A stretch of DNA of 64,000 nt from NCBI GenBank assembly GCA_017446685.1, contig JAFSQI010000127.1, forward strand, positions 113,240 to 177,239. Reading direction: 5' to 3'. Each line of letters begins with the position of its first letter. The stretch's first letter is position 1. The notes below the pieces were generated by a model. That model searched no databases. It saw nothing but the letters and a program-made list of their open reading frames with translations, and was not told where the DNA came from. Source of the DNA: Butyrivibrio sp. Its GTDB lineage: Bacteria > Bacillota > Clostridia > Lachnospirales > Lachnospiraceae. The position numbers and the translations under genes are program-made. This document shows, one piece after another, positions 9,471 to 18,511 of the stretch.

Positions 9471-11183
9471 TTACTGTAGATTTGCCGCAATATATTCTGC
9501 GATTTTCATCCCGTCCATGGCTGCAGACATAATTCCTCCGGCATACCCGGCTCCTTCGCCGCAGGGATAGAGACCTGAAATATTGACTGATTCTCCGCCG
9601 TTTCCTCTTACAATCCTTACAGGAGATGAGGTTCTTGATTCCACACCCGAAACAACTGCTTTTGGAGAATTATACCCTTTAATCATCTTTCCAAACTTCT
9701 CCATGCCTTCTACAAAGCATTTATTAAGCTCCTCCGGAAGAATTTCATGAACCTTGGAAAAGGTATATTCGCCCTTCATCTGAGGCATAAAATCTTCATC
9801 TATATTTACTAAAGATTCCTCCATGCTGCCCTCAGAAGCCCTTTCAGAAATACTCCTCTCACCTTCTAAAGCTTTACTTGTCACAGCTTCCTTAAAATCG
9901 CCGTAATATTCAACAGGAATCCTGCCACCTCCGACTTTATAAGCTTTCTCCTCAAGCCCTCTTTGAAACTCTACACCTGAAAGAACATCCTCAGAGCCAA
10001 AATCCTTGGGGTCAACCGTAATAATAATGGCGGAATTGGCATTTTTTCCATCACGCTTTGAATAGCTCATGCCGTTTACAGCAAGCCTTCCCTCCTCAGA
10101 GGACGCATTTACAACATATCCTCCCGGACACATGCAAAAAGAATAAACTCCTCTGCCTGAATCTGTGGTAGTTGTAAGCTTGTAGGGTGCAGGCGGAAGA
10201 GATACGGGCATTTCCATTCCATATTGGGAATAATTTATAAGTGTTTGCGGGTGCTCCACTCTAAAGCCCACTGCAAACGGCTTCTTTTCCATGGATACAT
10301 TTTTTTCCTTTAAAAGATAAAAAGTATCCCTTGCACTGTGTCCTATTGCAAGTACTGCCGCATCACATGGAAAAATCTCATCTCCAGCCTTTACCTTTGT
10401 GACCTTCCCATCGTCTATGATAATATCAGTAACTTTAGTATTAAATCTGACTTCGCCACCCTGCTCTATTATCCAGTTTCTCATGTTTTTTACTACATCG
10501 CACAAAATATCTGTTCCGATATGCGGCTTAGCGTCATATAAAATATCTTCAAAGGCTCCGTTTTTTACAAAAATCGAAAGAGCCTCCCTGCCTCTGCCAT
10601 CCTTGTCTTTTACCATTGTATTGAGCTTTCCGTCAGAAAACGTCCCTGCACCGCCCTCGCCAAACTGGACATTTGTGCCTGTATCAAGCTCTCCGCTTTT
10701 CCAGAAATGCTCTACCTTGGCAGTTCTTGTGTCCACATCTGCGCCTCTTTCAAGAATAATGGGCTTAAAGCCGTTTTGTGCAAGCATATAACCGCAAAAT
10801 AGTCCTGCAGGACCTTCGCCTATAATCACAATCCTTTTTTGAGCTCTTTTTGCTTTATCGCTGATACAACCGCCTTTTAACAGAACCTGCTGCTCAAAAT
10901 CATATTTTACAGGCTCTATTACCTGTACATTTTTATCATGACATTTCTTTATGACTTTATTCTCATCAAGCTTTTTAAGTTTTACATCTATCATGTAAAT
11001 ATCGTATATTTCCGGCTTTTTTCTGGCATCTATAGAGTGCCTTATTATCTCTGTTTCGGCTATTTCACCCACGTCTATTCTAAGAAGCTTTGCAGCCTGA
11101 CTTCTTAATATTTCAAGGATTTTGTCCTTTGAAATAATATTTTTGCCGTCATTTTTTATCTTTATCTGATTTATTCTTATCAT
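9471..11183 (-). CDS. FAD-dependent dehydrogenase (COG2509 family)
   Basis: A 570-residue flavoprotein. A small N-terminal domain of about 100 residues (KILRIDVGEI... SIDARKKPEIYDIY) is followed by a Rossmann FAD-binding motif (VIIGEGPAGLFCGYMLAQNG). Further on are GGAGTFSDGKL, AIGHSARDTF and a C-terminal GEGAGYAGGIMSAAMDG motif. This arrangement matches the uncharacterised COG2509 FAD-dependent dehydrogenases common in Firmicutes. Their reaction is not known. The gene lies 54 bases after another FAD protein of a different family in the same run. Confidence 0.88.
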   Translation of the reverse strand: MIRINQIKIKNDGKNIISKDKILEILRSQAAKLLRIDVGEIAETEIIRHSIDARKKPEIYDIYMIDVKLKKLDENKVIKKCHDKNVQVIEPVKYDFEQQVLLKGGCISDKAKRAQKRIVIIGEGPAGLFCGYMLAQNGFKPIILERGADVDTRTAKVEHFWKSGELDTGTNVQFGEGGAGTFSDGKLNTMVKDKDGRGREALSIFVKNGAFEDILYDAKPHIGTDILCDVVKNMRNWIIEQGGEVRFNTKVTDIIIDDGKVTKVKAGDEIFPCDAAVLAIGHSARDTFYLLKEKNVSMEKKPFAVGFRVEHPQTLINYSQYGMEMPVSLPPAPYKLTTTTDSGRGVYSFCMCPGGYVVNASSEEGRLAVNGMSYSKRDGKNANSAIIITVDPKDFGSEDVLSGVEFQRGLEEKAYKVGGGRIPVEYYGDFKEAVTSKALEGERSISERASEGSMEESLVNIDEDFMPQMKGEYTFSKVHEILPEELNKCFVEGMEKFGKMIKGYNSPKAVVSGVESRTSSPVRIVRGNGGESVNISGLYPCGEGAGYAGGIMSAAMDGMKIAEYIAANLQ

Positions 11184-11237
11184 ACTTACCCTTTTTACTG
11201 ATTAAAAAACTGCTTCGTTTCTCTATAATTTATCACA

Positions 11238-12461
11238 TCACAGGGAAGCAACAGTCCCTGCAATGCTGCCGCTTGTAAATGCCCACTGAAGATTGTATCC
11301 TCCGCATCTTCCGTCGACATCAAGAAGCTCTCCCACTACAAATATTCCGTTATATGAAACACAGGTCATATCATCTCTTATGCTGCCAAGGCTTACTCCA
11401 CCTGAAGTCACCTGGGAAGCCTGATAACCATATGTATCAGCAAGACGTATTTTAAGATTTCGATAATAATCAAAAATACTAAGGACCATACTTTCTGAGA
11501 TATTCTTCATTTTCATGGTTCTGCTCATCTTGAGGCGGCTCATGATCATATCGTTTATTGCTTTATTGTTAAAGCCATTTAAAAACTCTTCCAGCGTCCT
11601 GCCATCTCTAAGCTGAAGCATTTCTTTTTCAAGCGAAAGAAAATCTTCATCCGAATAATCAGGAAAAAGATTTATACATGCCAAAACAGGCTTTCCCTCT
11701 GATATAAGCTTAACCACCTTACCACTAGCCTGCATAACAGGAAATCCAGAAATTCCATCTTTATTAAATTGAAGTTCTCCATATTCCTTGGCAAGAATTT
11801 CACTTCCAAGCATGAATGATACTTCTGCAACACTTCTCACACCGCTCTGCGGCATAATTTCATCTCCGGCACATTTAAATCCAACTAGCGCTGGAAAAGT
11901 GTCCTTGATATCCATACCAAGCTGCTTACAGATATAATAGCCATCACCAGTTGACATAGTGCTCTTTGCACCTGATAATCCGCCTGTTGCCAAAATTATC
12001 CGGTCAGCCTCGTACTCTCCTTTATTGGTCAAAAGAATGTATTTATCATTGCCGGGAGCCTTTACAGCTTTAACCTGCTCGTTAGTTATGACTTTAACTC
12101 CCAGTCTTTTCAGCTCATTTTCAAAGGCTGTTACAACCGTAAGTGCCTGCCCCGACAAAGGATAAAGGTATCCGTTTTCACTTCTTATAACAATTCCCAG
12201 AGACTTAAAAAAATTAATTACATCAAGAACGCCATAGACGGAAAGCCATTGCTTCATTCTCTTTTCCGCAGATACATTATATTTTTTCTCGTCCATATCG
12301 AGATTTGACAGATTACATCTGCCATTTCCTGTCATAGACAATTTTTTTCCAAGCTGATTATTTTTTTCTATAATAGTGACATCAGCACCATTTCTTGCGG
12401 CATATATTGCCGCACACATTCCTGATGCTCCGCCACCTGCCACAATAATCTTCTTACTCAA
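11238..12461 (-). CDS. HI0933/YhiN-family FAD-binding oxidoreductase
   Basis: A 407-residue flavoprotein. The N-terminal dinucleotide motif is VAGGGASGMCAAIYAARNG, followed by the family hallmark GKKLSMTGNGRCNLSN. The C terminus has VTSGGVSLGSI and GELLDVDGRCGGYNLQWAFTSG, as in the HI0933-like family. Function is not established for the family. The start is a TTG at 12461 with GAGG seven bases upstream. It follows the flippase gene by only 12 bases, so the two are co-transcribed. Confidence 0.9.
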   Translation of the reverse strand: MSKKIIVAGGGASGMCAAIYAARNGADVTIIEKNNQLGKKLSMTGNGRCNLSNLDMDEKKYNVSAEKRMKQWLSVYGVLDVINFFKSLGIVIRSENGYLYPLSGQALTVVTAFENELKRLGVKVITNEQVKAVKAPGNDKYILLTNKGEYEADRIILATGGLSGAKSTMSTGDGYYICKQLGMDIKDTFPALVGFKCAGDEIMPQSGVRSVAEVSFMLGSEILAKEYGELQFNKDGISGFPVMQASGKVVKLISEGKPVLACINLFPDYSDEDFLSLEKEMLQLRDGRTLEEFLNGFNNKAINDMIMSRLKMSRTMKMKNISESMVLSIFDYYRNLKIRLADTYGYQASQVTSGGVSLGSIRDDMTCVSYNGIFVVGELLDVDGRCGGYNLQWAFTSGSIAGTVASL

Positions 12462-12473
12462 TCTAATACCTCA

Positions 12474-14105
12474 TCACTCTCTGTCATGCTGTACCATTGC
12501 AGAAAATCCCATGAAATATTTGCCGAAAGGAATCGAAGAAAGCTCATGTGTCTTGACTCCTTTAAGCACAATCAATATCAGCATATAAATAATACTGTAG
12601 AGTACCACTTCAATAATCAGTGTCAATACTTCACCAATCAAATTCACAAAAATTCTGTCAATAAAATAAGCTACAAGGCCCGAAACCGCTGATGCCATAA
12701 GTGGAATTCCTACATTAAGAAGTAAATTACTTTTGTATTTAAGCATCTTAAAAATCATAAAAAGACAAAGCACATCATAAACAAGCAATGCGGCTATTTC
12801 AGATATAACAATACCTGTAAGCTCCAAAGATATTCCTGCCAAAAGAACAGCCAAAAGCAAAATATGAATTAGCCATGCAAGAGAAAGATTTACTACAAGA
12901 AGTATATTCTTTCCCATATGATTTAAAAGCCATGATGTAAAAATTGCTATTGAAAGCAAGAAAAGAAGCGGCGCCGCAAGCTGAAAAATACCGCTTATCT
13001 CATTACTTATCTTTCCAAAGACAGCAATTTGAATACTGTCAGAAATAGTAAAAAGAAATACTGTCACAGGAAAAAGAAGCATCGTGGAAAAATGTATATT
13101 TTTTCTAAGTCTCTCTCTTGCTCCCTCAAGCTCATCTCTTTCAATTCTTGCCATTATTCTGTTCCAGGACTTTATAAACGGAAAGCAGCATAAAAAAGCA
13201 AGAATTACTACAAATGAAACTATTCGGCCTTCATAGGCTCCAATAGCACTCACCATAGTATCTATATGCCCGTTCTTCGCCTGAATAACATTATAAAAAA
13301 CAATATCAACAAGACACATAAGAAGCGGCGAAGCATACAGATAAAGAATTGGCCTGATTCCTGTTATAACATCATTCTTATTGTCAAGATAGCGTGGAGC
13401 ACCGCCCTTTACTATCTCATCTATTTCTTTTTTTCTAAGAGATATACTTACAATAATCTGAATAAAACCGACAATTGATCCGATAAGTAAGCCAATCATC
13501 ATGCCGGAAGCGCCATAAATAGCGCTGTATTCATCTCCATGGAACAGCTCGTTAACCTTTTTTCCGTAACTGTACATTATACCGGAAATTATTGCACCTG
13601 TCACAAATGCAACTAAAGCCATAAAAATATCAGTTAACACAATAGGTTTAGTATATCCGAGTCCTTGAAGATAACCTCTCATAACGCCCTGAGTACACAA
13701 AAACAAAAGACTGACCCCGACAATTATTATCTGAAAGTAAACTCTTACTGAGCCAAACAAACTCCTGGCTATAACAAAGCTACTTAATGATAAAATAATT
13801 GCTATCAGTATCCCCGATATTAAAAAAATCCTGATCGATTTTTTCATATTAGCCTGAGCATTTAAAAACTGTGACCTTCGTGCTCTAAGCCTTACCATAA
13901 TATATACTGCCTTTTGTACAGCAAATACAAAAGAAACATATAATAAAAAATACAGTGCAAGAGGGCCTGCACCAAAACCAGATCCCTTATCACCAAAAAT
14001 CCTGACTGAAATTATGTTATACAGCATCATGATAATAATCGAACCAAAGACTGTTGCTGTAAGTATGTCAGGACGTATTCTTTTCTCCTCAACATAGTTC
14101 TTCAT
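12474..14105 (-). CDS. MOP-family lipid/polysaccharide flippase (SpoVB/MurJ-like)
   Basis: A 543-residue integral membrane protein with about 12-14 predicted helices, related to the polysaccharide export (SpoVB/MurJ) branch of the MOP superfamily. Such proteins flip lipid-linked sugar precursors across the membrane. The motif MRGYLQGLGYTKPIVLTDI resembles the RGxxQG segment of the family. It sits between ybeY and the YhiN-like gene. A second, more typical SpoVB-like protein is encoded at 62027-63751. The two differ clearly, so they probably carry different substrates. Confidence 0.82.
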   Translation of the reverse strand: MKNYVEEKRIRPDILTATVFGSIIIMMLYNIISVRIFGDKGSGFGAGPLALYFLLYVSFVFAVQKAVYIMVRLRARRSQFLNAQANMKKSIRIFLISGILIAIILSLSSFVIARSLFGSVRVYFQIIIVGVSLLFLCTQGVMRGYLQGLGYTKPIVLTDIFMALVAFVTGAIISGIMYSYGKKVNELFHGDEYSAIYGASGMMIGLLIGSIVGFIQIIVSISLRKKEIDEIVKGGAPRYLDNKNDVITGIRPILYLYASPLLMCLVDIVFYNVIQAKNGHIDTMVSAIGAYEGRIVSFVVILAFLCCFPFIKSWNRIMARIERDELEGARERLRKNIHFSTMLLFPVTVFLFTISDSIQIAVFGKISNEISGIFQLAAPLLFLLSIAIFTSWLLNHMGKNILLVVNLSLAWLIHILLLAVLLAGISLELTGIVISEIAALLVYDVLCLFMIFKMLKYKSNLLLNVGIPLMASAVSGLVAYFIDRIFVNLIGEVLTLIIEVVLYSIIYMLILIVLKGVKTHELSSIPFGKYFMGFSAMVQHDRE

Positions 14106-14132
14106 ACAATGAACTCCCTGAACTGATAATCT

Positions 14133-14636
14133 TTAATCGCGCGTAATTCCAAGCGAATCAAGAACTTCGTTCTGTTTGGCTTCCATAACCGCCGCTTCAT
14201 CTTCTTCCATGTGGTCATATCCGCACAAATGAAGCATGCTATGAGCAATAAGGAAAGCAAATTCCCTTTTCTCTGAATGTCCGTAGTCCAAAGCCTGAGA
14301 CCTCACTCTCGCCTCATTAACTACAATATCACCGAACATAATATTTCCGGTATCAGGATTTAACAGATCAATATTCTGTTCCCCGTCAATTACAGAAAAA
14401 TCTCCCGCAGTTTCATAGCTTACATTAGGAAAAGACAAAACATCTGTTGGTTTATCTATCTGTCTGAACTGACTATTGATCTCCTGAATTCCATCATTGT
14501 CAGTTATTACTAAATTTATTTCAACTTCATGAGTACAATTTTCTTCTTTTAAAACCGCCTCTGCTACTGTCCTGGCAAGTTTTTCAAAATCAAAATCAAA
14601 TTTTGCATCTACTTCATTTTCAACGTAAAAAGTCAT
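14133..14636 (-). CDS. ybeY: rRNA maturation RNase YbeY
   Basis: A 167-residue single-strand endoribonuclease for 16S rRNA 3' processing and ribosome quality control. The zinc site is HSMLHLCGYDH, all three histidines in place but with Ser instead of the usual Gly after the first. The upstream RQIDKPTDVLSFP motif is intact. The start overlaps the preceding membrane-protein gene by 17 bases. The phoH-(7TM-HD)-ybeY order is conserved in Firmicutes. Confidence 0.95.
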   Translation of the reverse strand: MTFYVENEVDAKFDFDFEKLARTVAEAVLKEENCTHEVEINLVITDNDGIQEINSQFRQIDKPTDVLSFPNVSYETAGDFSVIDGEQNIDLLNPDTGNIMFGDIVVNEARVRSQALDYGHSEKREFAFLIAHSMLHLCGYDHMEEDEAAVMEAKQNEVLDSLGITRD

Positions 14637-15825
14637 AATACAATTTCTCCTTTTTAAGGATCTTTCTCATTACCTCATATTCTCTGAAAGTAACATTATA
14701 GTCATTAAGTTTACCATCAGAGATCATTTTATCAAACAAATCATCTATCAGTTTTTCATAATCAATTTTTGCATTTTTATCCTGCTTAAACAACTGCTGT
14801 ATTGAAATTATTACTGTCTCAGTCATCCTTACCGCAAGACACTCTTTTGACTTGACATGCCCTTTTTCGGGAGCTATATACTCACGCAAATAATCCTGTG
14901 CTTCTATAGGAAAATGATTTTCTTCATAGAAATGCTTAACATCTTCCCATTTTTTCTTATTCTCAAGAACTCCAATCCCGTGATAATATGAGCAGGTCTT
15001 TACCGCTCTGTTATTAATTCCAAGTTCAAGCGCTATTCTCTCTGCAAGAGAACCGGTGTGTATCGCCCTGTAATAATCCTCAATACTTTGTTCCTTCAAT
15101 CTGATCAGAAGCGGATAATTCGTATCGTTTATCTCCATATACATGTCATTGGATTTTCGAATAATATATACACCAAATATGTTTAGAAAAACCATAAGTA
15201 TGATAAGATTAAACATTATATTAAGAATAGGAACTATCAAAAGCCCGATTGAAAGTGTTCTGTTTTGAAACAAAACATTAAAAGCTAACAAAAGAACCGC
15301 CTGTATCATCAAAGAAATAGCTGTTGGATAACCAATAGCTGTATTTTCTTTCAAATCTCTAAATAACGCAAGCGCCAGCATTCCGGCAATTGCATACATA
15401 AATAATTCGCCGTAAACACCGCTTTCTTCAAGAAGTACAGAAATAATCACAAATCCCGTTCCACTAACTATCCCTATCTCATTATTTGAAAACAGTCCCA
15501 AAATAACAAATAATGCCATATAGGGCCAAAAGAGATTCGGTACTAACGAAAAGACGCAGGACATAATAAGTATAACGATATATGCAAAAACAAATCTGAA
15601 TTTATGATCATAATTATCATACGCATATGCTTCTTTTCCCCTTGAAAAAGCGTCAAGAAGCATATATACATCCGTGCCGGCTATAATCAAAGAAACAATT
15701 GTATTTCTAAGAATAGCCTCATAACTCTTCCCCATTAAAAAAGAAAAACAAAAAACAATAATTCCTGTAATAAAAAACAACAGACCATAGCAGACATGAA
15801 TCTTTTTACCAAGCTTGTTTTCCAT
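14620..15825 (-). CDS. Degenerate 7TM-HD (PgpH/YqfF-like) membrane protein
   Basis: A 401-residue protein with about seven membrane helices over residues 10-220 and a cytoplasmic C-terminal domain. Position (between phoH and ybeY) and local similarity (SLAERIALELGINNRAVKTC, SYYHGIG, FYEENHFP, LIDDLFDKMISDGKLNDYNVT) identify it as a relative of the 7TM-HD c-di-AMP phosphodiesterase PgpH. It lacks the large extracellular domain. The first HD histidine aligns with Arg253, the HD dyad reads HG (282-283), and the segment with the later histidines is deleted. It is therefore probably catalytically dead, perhaps a binding or scaffold protein. The alignment was made by eye. Confidence 0.72.
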   Translation of the reverse strand: MENKLGKKIHVCYGLLFFITGIIVFCFSFLMGKSYEAILRNTIVSLIIAGTDVYMLLDAFSRGKEAYAYDNYDHKFRFVFAYIVILIMSCVFSLVPNLFWPYMALFVILGLFSNNEIGIVSGTGFVIISVLLEESGVYGELFMYAIAGMLALALFRDLKENTAIGYPTAISLMIQAVLLLAFNVLFQNRTLSIGLLIVPILNIMFNLIILMVFLNIFGVYIIRKSNDMYMEINDTNYPLLIRLKEQSIEDYYRAIHTGSLAERIALELGINNRAVKTCSYYHGIGVLENKKKWEDVKHFYEENHFPIEAQDYLREYIAPEKGHVKSKECLAVRMTETVIISIQQLFKQDKNAKIDYEKLIDDLFDKMISDGKLNDYNVTFREYEVMRKILKKEKLYYDFLR

Positions 15826-15830
15826 CCCCT

Positions 15831-16859
15831 TTAGTGTCTCTCCAATTTCTGAATAGCTTTCTTTTTCTGTCTATTCACAGTTTTTTTCTCATAATCCTCA
15901 TAAGCTTTTACAATCTTTTGAACAAGCGGGTGACGTACAACATCACTGCTTGTAAGTGTACAAAATGCAATATCATCTATTCCTTTAAGAACATTCTGTG
16001 CTATATCAAGTCCGGATTTAACATCAGGCGCCAAATCCTTCTGAGTTGCATCACCGGTAATAATAACCTTTGATCCAAAACCTATTCTGGTTAAAAACAT
16101 CTTCATCTGTGCCGGTGTAGTATTCTGAGCTTCATCAAGTATAATAAAAGCGTTATCCAGAGTTCTTCCTCTCATATATGCTAAAGGAGCTACCTCAATC
16201 AGACCTTTTTCCATATTTTTAATAAAATTTTCTGTTCCCATTATCTGATACAGCGCATCATATAAAGGACGAAGATAAGGATCAACTTTACTCTGTAAAT
16301 CTCCCGGTAAAAAGCCAAGCTTTTCTCCCGCCTCTATAGCAGGTCTTGTAAGAATAATCCTTGATACTTCTTCTCTCTGAAAAGCTGTTATTGCCATAGC
16401 CATCGCAAGATAAGTCTTACCTGTTCCGGCAGGGCCAAGTCCAAAAACAATCATTTTGTTTCTGATAGCATCGATATATTTCTTTTGACCAAGTGTCTTT
16501 GGTTTAATAGGTTTTCCGGATATGGTATGGCAAATCACATCCCTGTCTATATCCACCAGAACATTATCGTTGACAGGCTCTTTCAAAGCCCGTTTATCCT
16601 CTTTTAATGAAATTGCGTAATCTACGCTTTGTTCTTCTATTCCGGTTCCTCTTTTTGACAACTGAACAAGTTCTCTTAATATACCTGCCGCTTTATTAGC
16701 CCCTTGCTTGTCTCCAATTATGTGAAGTTCACCATTTCTGTCAATTATCTCAACATGGAAGCTACTTTCAATTTTCTTTATATAACTGTCATTGCCCCCA
16801 AAAATATTTCTCTCATCTTCAGCGGTAAGTGCCAAAGAAAGCTCTGTAATTTCACTCAT
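15831..16859 (-). CDS. PhoH-like ATPase (YbeZ)
   Basis: A 342-residue cytoplasmic protein with an N-terminal KH-like region and a PhoH ATPase domain. Walker A is GPAGTGKTYLA, Walker B is AFIILDEAQN, and TGDATQKDL is the sensor region. It partners YbeY in ribosome maturation in other bacteria. The ORF ends 5 bases before the degenerate 7TM-HD gene and follows rlmH by 23 bases. The C terminus is lysine-rich. Confidence 0.94.
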   Translation of the reverse strand: MSEITELSLALTAEDERNIFGGNDSYIKKIESSFHVEIIDRNGELHIIGDKQGANKAAGILRELVQLSKRGTGIEEQSVDYAISLKEDKRALKEPVNDNVLVDIDRDVICHTISGKPIKPKTLGQKKYIDAIRNKMIVFGLGPAGTGKTYLAMAMAITAFQREEVSRIILTRPAIEAGEKLGFLPGDLQSKVDPYLRPLYDALYQIMGTENFIKNMEKGLIEVAPLAYMRGRTLDNAFIILDEAQNTTPAQMKMFLTRIGFGSKVIITGDATQKDLAPDVKSGLDIAQNVLKGIDDIAFCTLTSSDVVRHPLVQKIVKAYEDYEKKTVNRQKKKAIQKLERH

Positions 16860-16882
16860 ATATTCTCATCCCCAATTTAATA

Positions 16883-17362
16883 CTATTTATGATATGGCTC
16901 TCCGCGCATAATCCGGTAAGCCCTGTATATCTGCTCAAGAAGTATCACGCGCATCATCTGGTGCGGAAATGTCATATCAGAAAAACTAATTTTACTGTCC
17001 GCTCTGCTCAAAACACTCGAATGTAGTCCCAATGAACCTCCTATAACAAACTGAATATGACTTATTCCTCTTACTCCCTGTTCTTGAATATACTCAGAAA
17101 ATTTCTCTGATGAATACTTCTTACCATCAATTGCCAGAGCAATCACTAATCCGGAAGGATCAATATTAGCAAGAATCCTATCCCCTTCTTTTTTCTTAAT
17201 CTGTTCTTCTATCGCCGGCGGAGCATTATCCGGAGTTTTCTCATCGGCAACCTCAATTATTTCAAGTTTACAATACCGTGACAATCTCTTGGAATATTCT
17301 GCAATCGCTTCATTCCAGTATTTTTCCTTTATTTTACCTACACATATTATACTTATATTCAT
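16883..17362 (-). CDS. rlmH: 23S rRNA (pseudouridine1915-N3)-methyltransferase
   Basis: A 159-residue SPOUT methyltransferase that methylates pseudouridine 1915 in helix 69 of 23S rRNA. The start [16 protein letters not shown], the [12 protein letters not shown]-binding turn and the C-terminal [17 protein letters not shown] are all diagnostic. The start shares one base with the stop of the upstream MORN gene (TAATG). Full length and intact. Confidence 0.97.
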   Translation of the reverse strand: MNISIICVGKIKEKYWNEAIAEYSKRLSRYCKLEIIEVADEKTPDNAPPAIEEQIKKKEGDRILANIDPSGLVIALAIDGKKYSSEKFSEYIQEQGVRGISHIQFVIGGSLGLHSSVLSRADSKISFSDMTFPHQMMRVILLEQIYRAYRIMRGEPYHK

Positions 17363-18384
17363 TATTCTACTCTGCTTCCACCAAAGATAATACCTGAAAC
17401 TCCATTATCTTTTGCCTTCTCATCTGACATCCAGATATGATTTTCAAGATTTTCACGTTCGCTCAATACTGCGCTATTGCCTCGCTTATCTTTATCAGTT
17501 TCTGAAACCTTCTGCCAGGTACCGCTATTACAATTTCCAATCCATTCTTTAGTCTCGCCATTAAGATCTACGGTTATGATATACATCTCTCCGTTATATA
17601 AACCATTTATAAAATTGCCTATCGCATTTTGAAGATAAATATCCGCATTATTCATATACTCGTAGTTATAATCATAATGCTCCTGTCCGTTGCCATTTGG
17701 CAAATCACCATCCCATTCTCCGGAATACATATGTTCCTTGACGACGTAACTATTATATTGAGGATAAAAAGAAATCCATGTTCCCTGGCCACTTCTCACC
17801 CCATTTTTCCACTCACCGTAATAATATTGATCATTCGCATATGCAGCCACGCCAAAACCATTTGGGAGTCCATCTGAATCAGTTTCTCCTGCATAATAAA
17901 AATCATCTTTTCCTTCTAGTGAAAAAGACATTGCTTCAAAACGTTCAAGATGGGCGAGATCCCTAATGGCTTCCTGGTTATTTTCAGAAGCATATGTTAA
18001 AAGTTCCTGCATCTGCGAATTTTTATCGTAAGTTACTTTTTTATATAGATTTTTTAAAACCGCTTTATCAGTTGAATAAAAACTATTTCCTGACACTGTG
18101 CTTTTACCAGTGCTAAGTGAAGCAGAGCTACTCGCAGCGCTTGAAGACTCTTTTGAACTATCCAAATCAGCACTTAATGAATCCTCTTCACTAACAGTAC
18201 TCATAAAAGAAGATGATGTTTCAGAAGCTACCGGTTCCTCTGATGAAGTCTCACTGCTATAATCTATAGCATTATCATTCTTTCCATTATCTCCTGAAAG
18301 AGCCAGGAAAAAAATCAAAATTAAAAGAATAACTCCTGCAATTCCAGCTGTAATGGCTATCCTTGTTTTCTCTTCACGTTCCAT
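17362..18384 (-). CDS. Membrane-anchored MORN-repeat protein
   Basis: About 340 residues. A single TM helix (residues 8-28) is followed by a Ser/Glu-rich extracytoplasmic linker (about 35-95). A short helical region comes next, then at least three MORN repeats ([45 protein letters not shown]). MORN repeats act as structural or membrane-contact modules, and in Firmicutes such proteins are often anchored outside the cell. The function is unknown. The frame is open to 18408, but the ATG at 18384 is preceded by AGGAGA. It opens the run that continues into rlmH and phoH. Confidence 0.8.
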   Translation of the reverse strand: MEREEKTRIAITAGIAGVILLILIFFLALSGDNGKNDNAIDYSSETSSEEPVASETSSSFMSTVSEEDSLSADLDSSKESSSAASSSASLSTGKSTVSGNSFYSTDKAVLKNLYKKVTYDKNSQMQELLTYASENNQEAIRDLAHLERFEAMSFSLEGKDDFYYAGETDSDGLPNGFGVAAYANDQYYYGEWKNGVRSGQGTWISFYPQYNSYVVKEHMYSGEWDGDLPNGNGQEHYDYNYEYMNNADIYLQNAIGNFINGLYNGEMYIITVDLNGETKEWIGNCNSGTWQKVSETDKDKRGNSAVLSERENLENHIWMSDEKAKDNGVSGIIFGGSRVE

Positions 18385-18419
18385 TTTCACAATTCTCCTA
18401 AAAAACAATAATTCTACTT

Positions 18420-18428
18420 ATTATAGCA
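18420..18428 (-). promoter_or_regulatory. Extended -10 promoter for the MORN-rlmH-phoH run
   Basis: The minus strand reads TGC followed directly by TATAAT (18420-18425), an extended -10 element, about 35 bases before the MORN start. No good -35 is visible. It abuts the terminator of the upstream nfnB gene, consistent with a fresh transcription start. Confidence 0.6.
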
Positions 18429-18450
18429 TAGAACAGCCGCCAAAGGACAC

Positions 18451-18485
18451 AAAAAACTGCCCATTCATAATTATGAACAGGCAGT
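18451..18485 (-). terminator. Terminator after nfnB
   Basis: ACTGCC and GGCAGT arms enclose an inner TTCATAA/TTATGAA pairing (18456-18485), with a run of T following on the minus strand (18451-18456). Confidence 0.85.
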
Positions 18486-18511
18486 AAGTATTAGAAAATA
18501 CTATTATAAAT

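Noticed and set aside
15831-16859. PhoH as a phosphate-starvation regulon member
   Set aside because: Its position with ybeY and rlmH indicates the ribosome-associated YbeZ type; no Pho box was seen.
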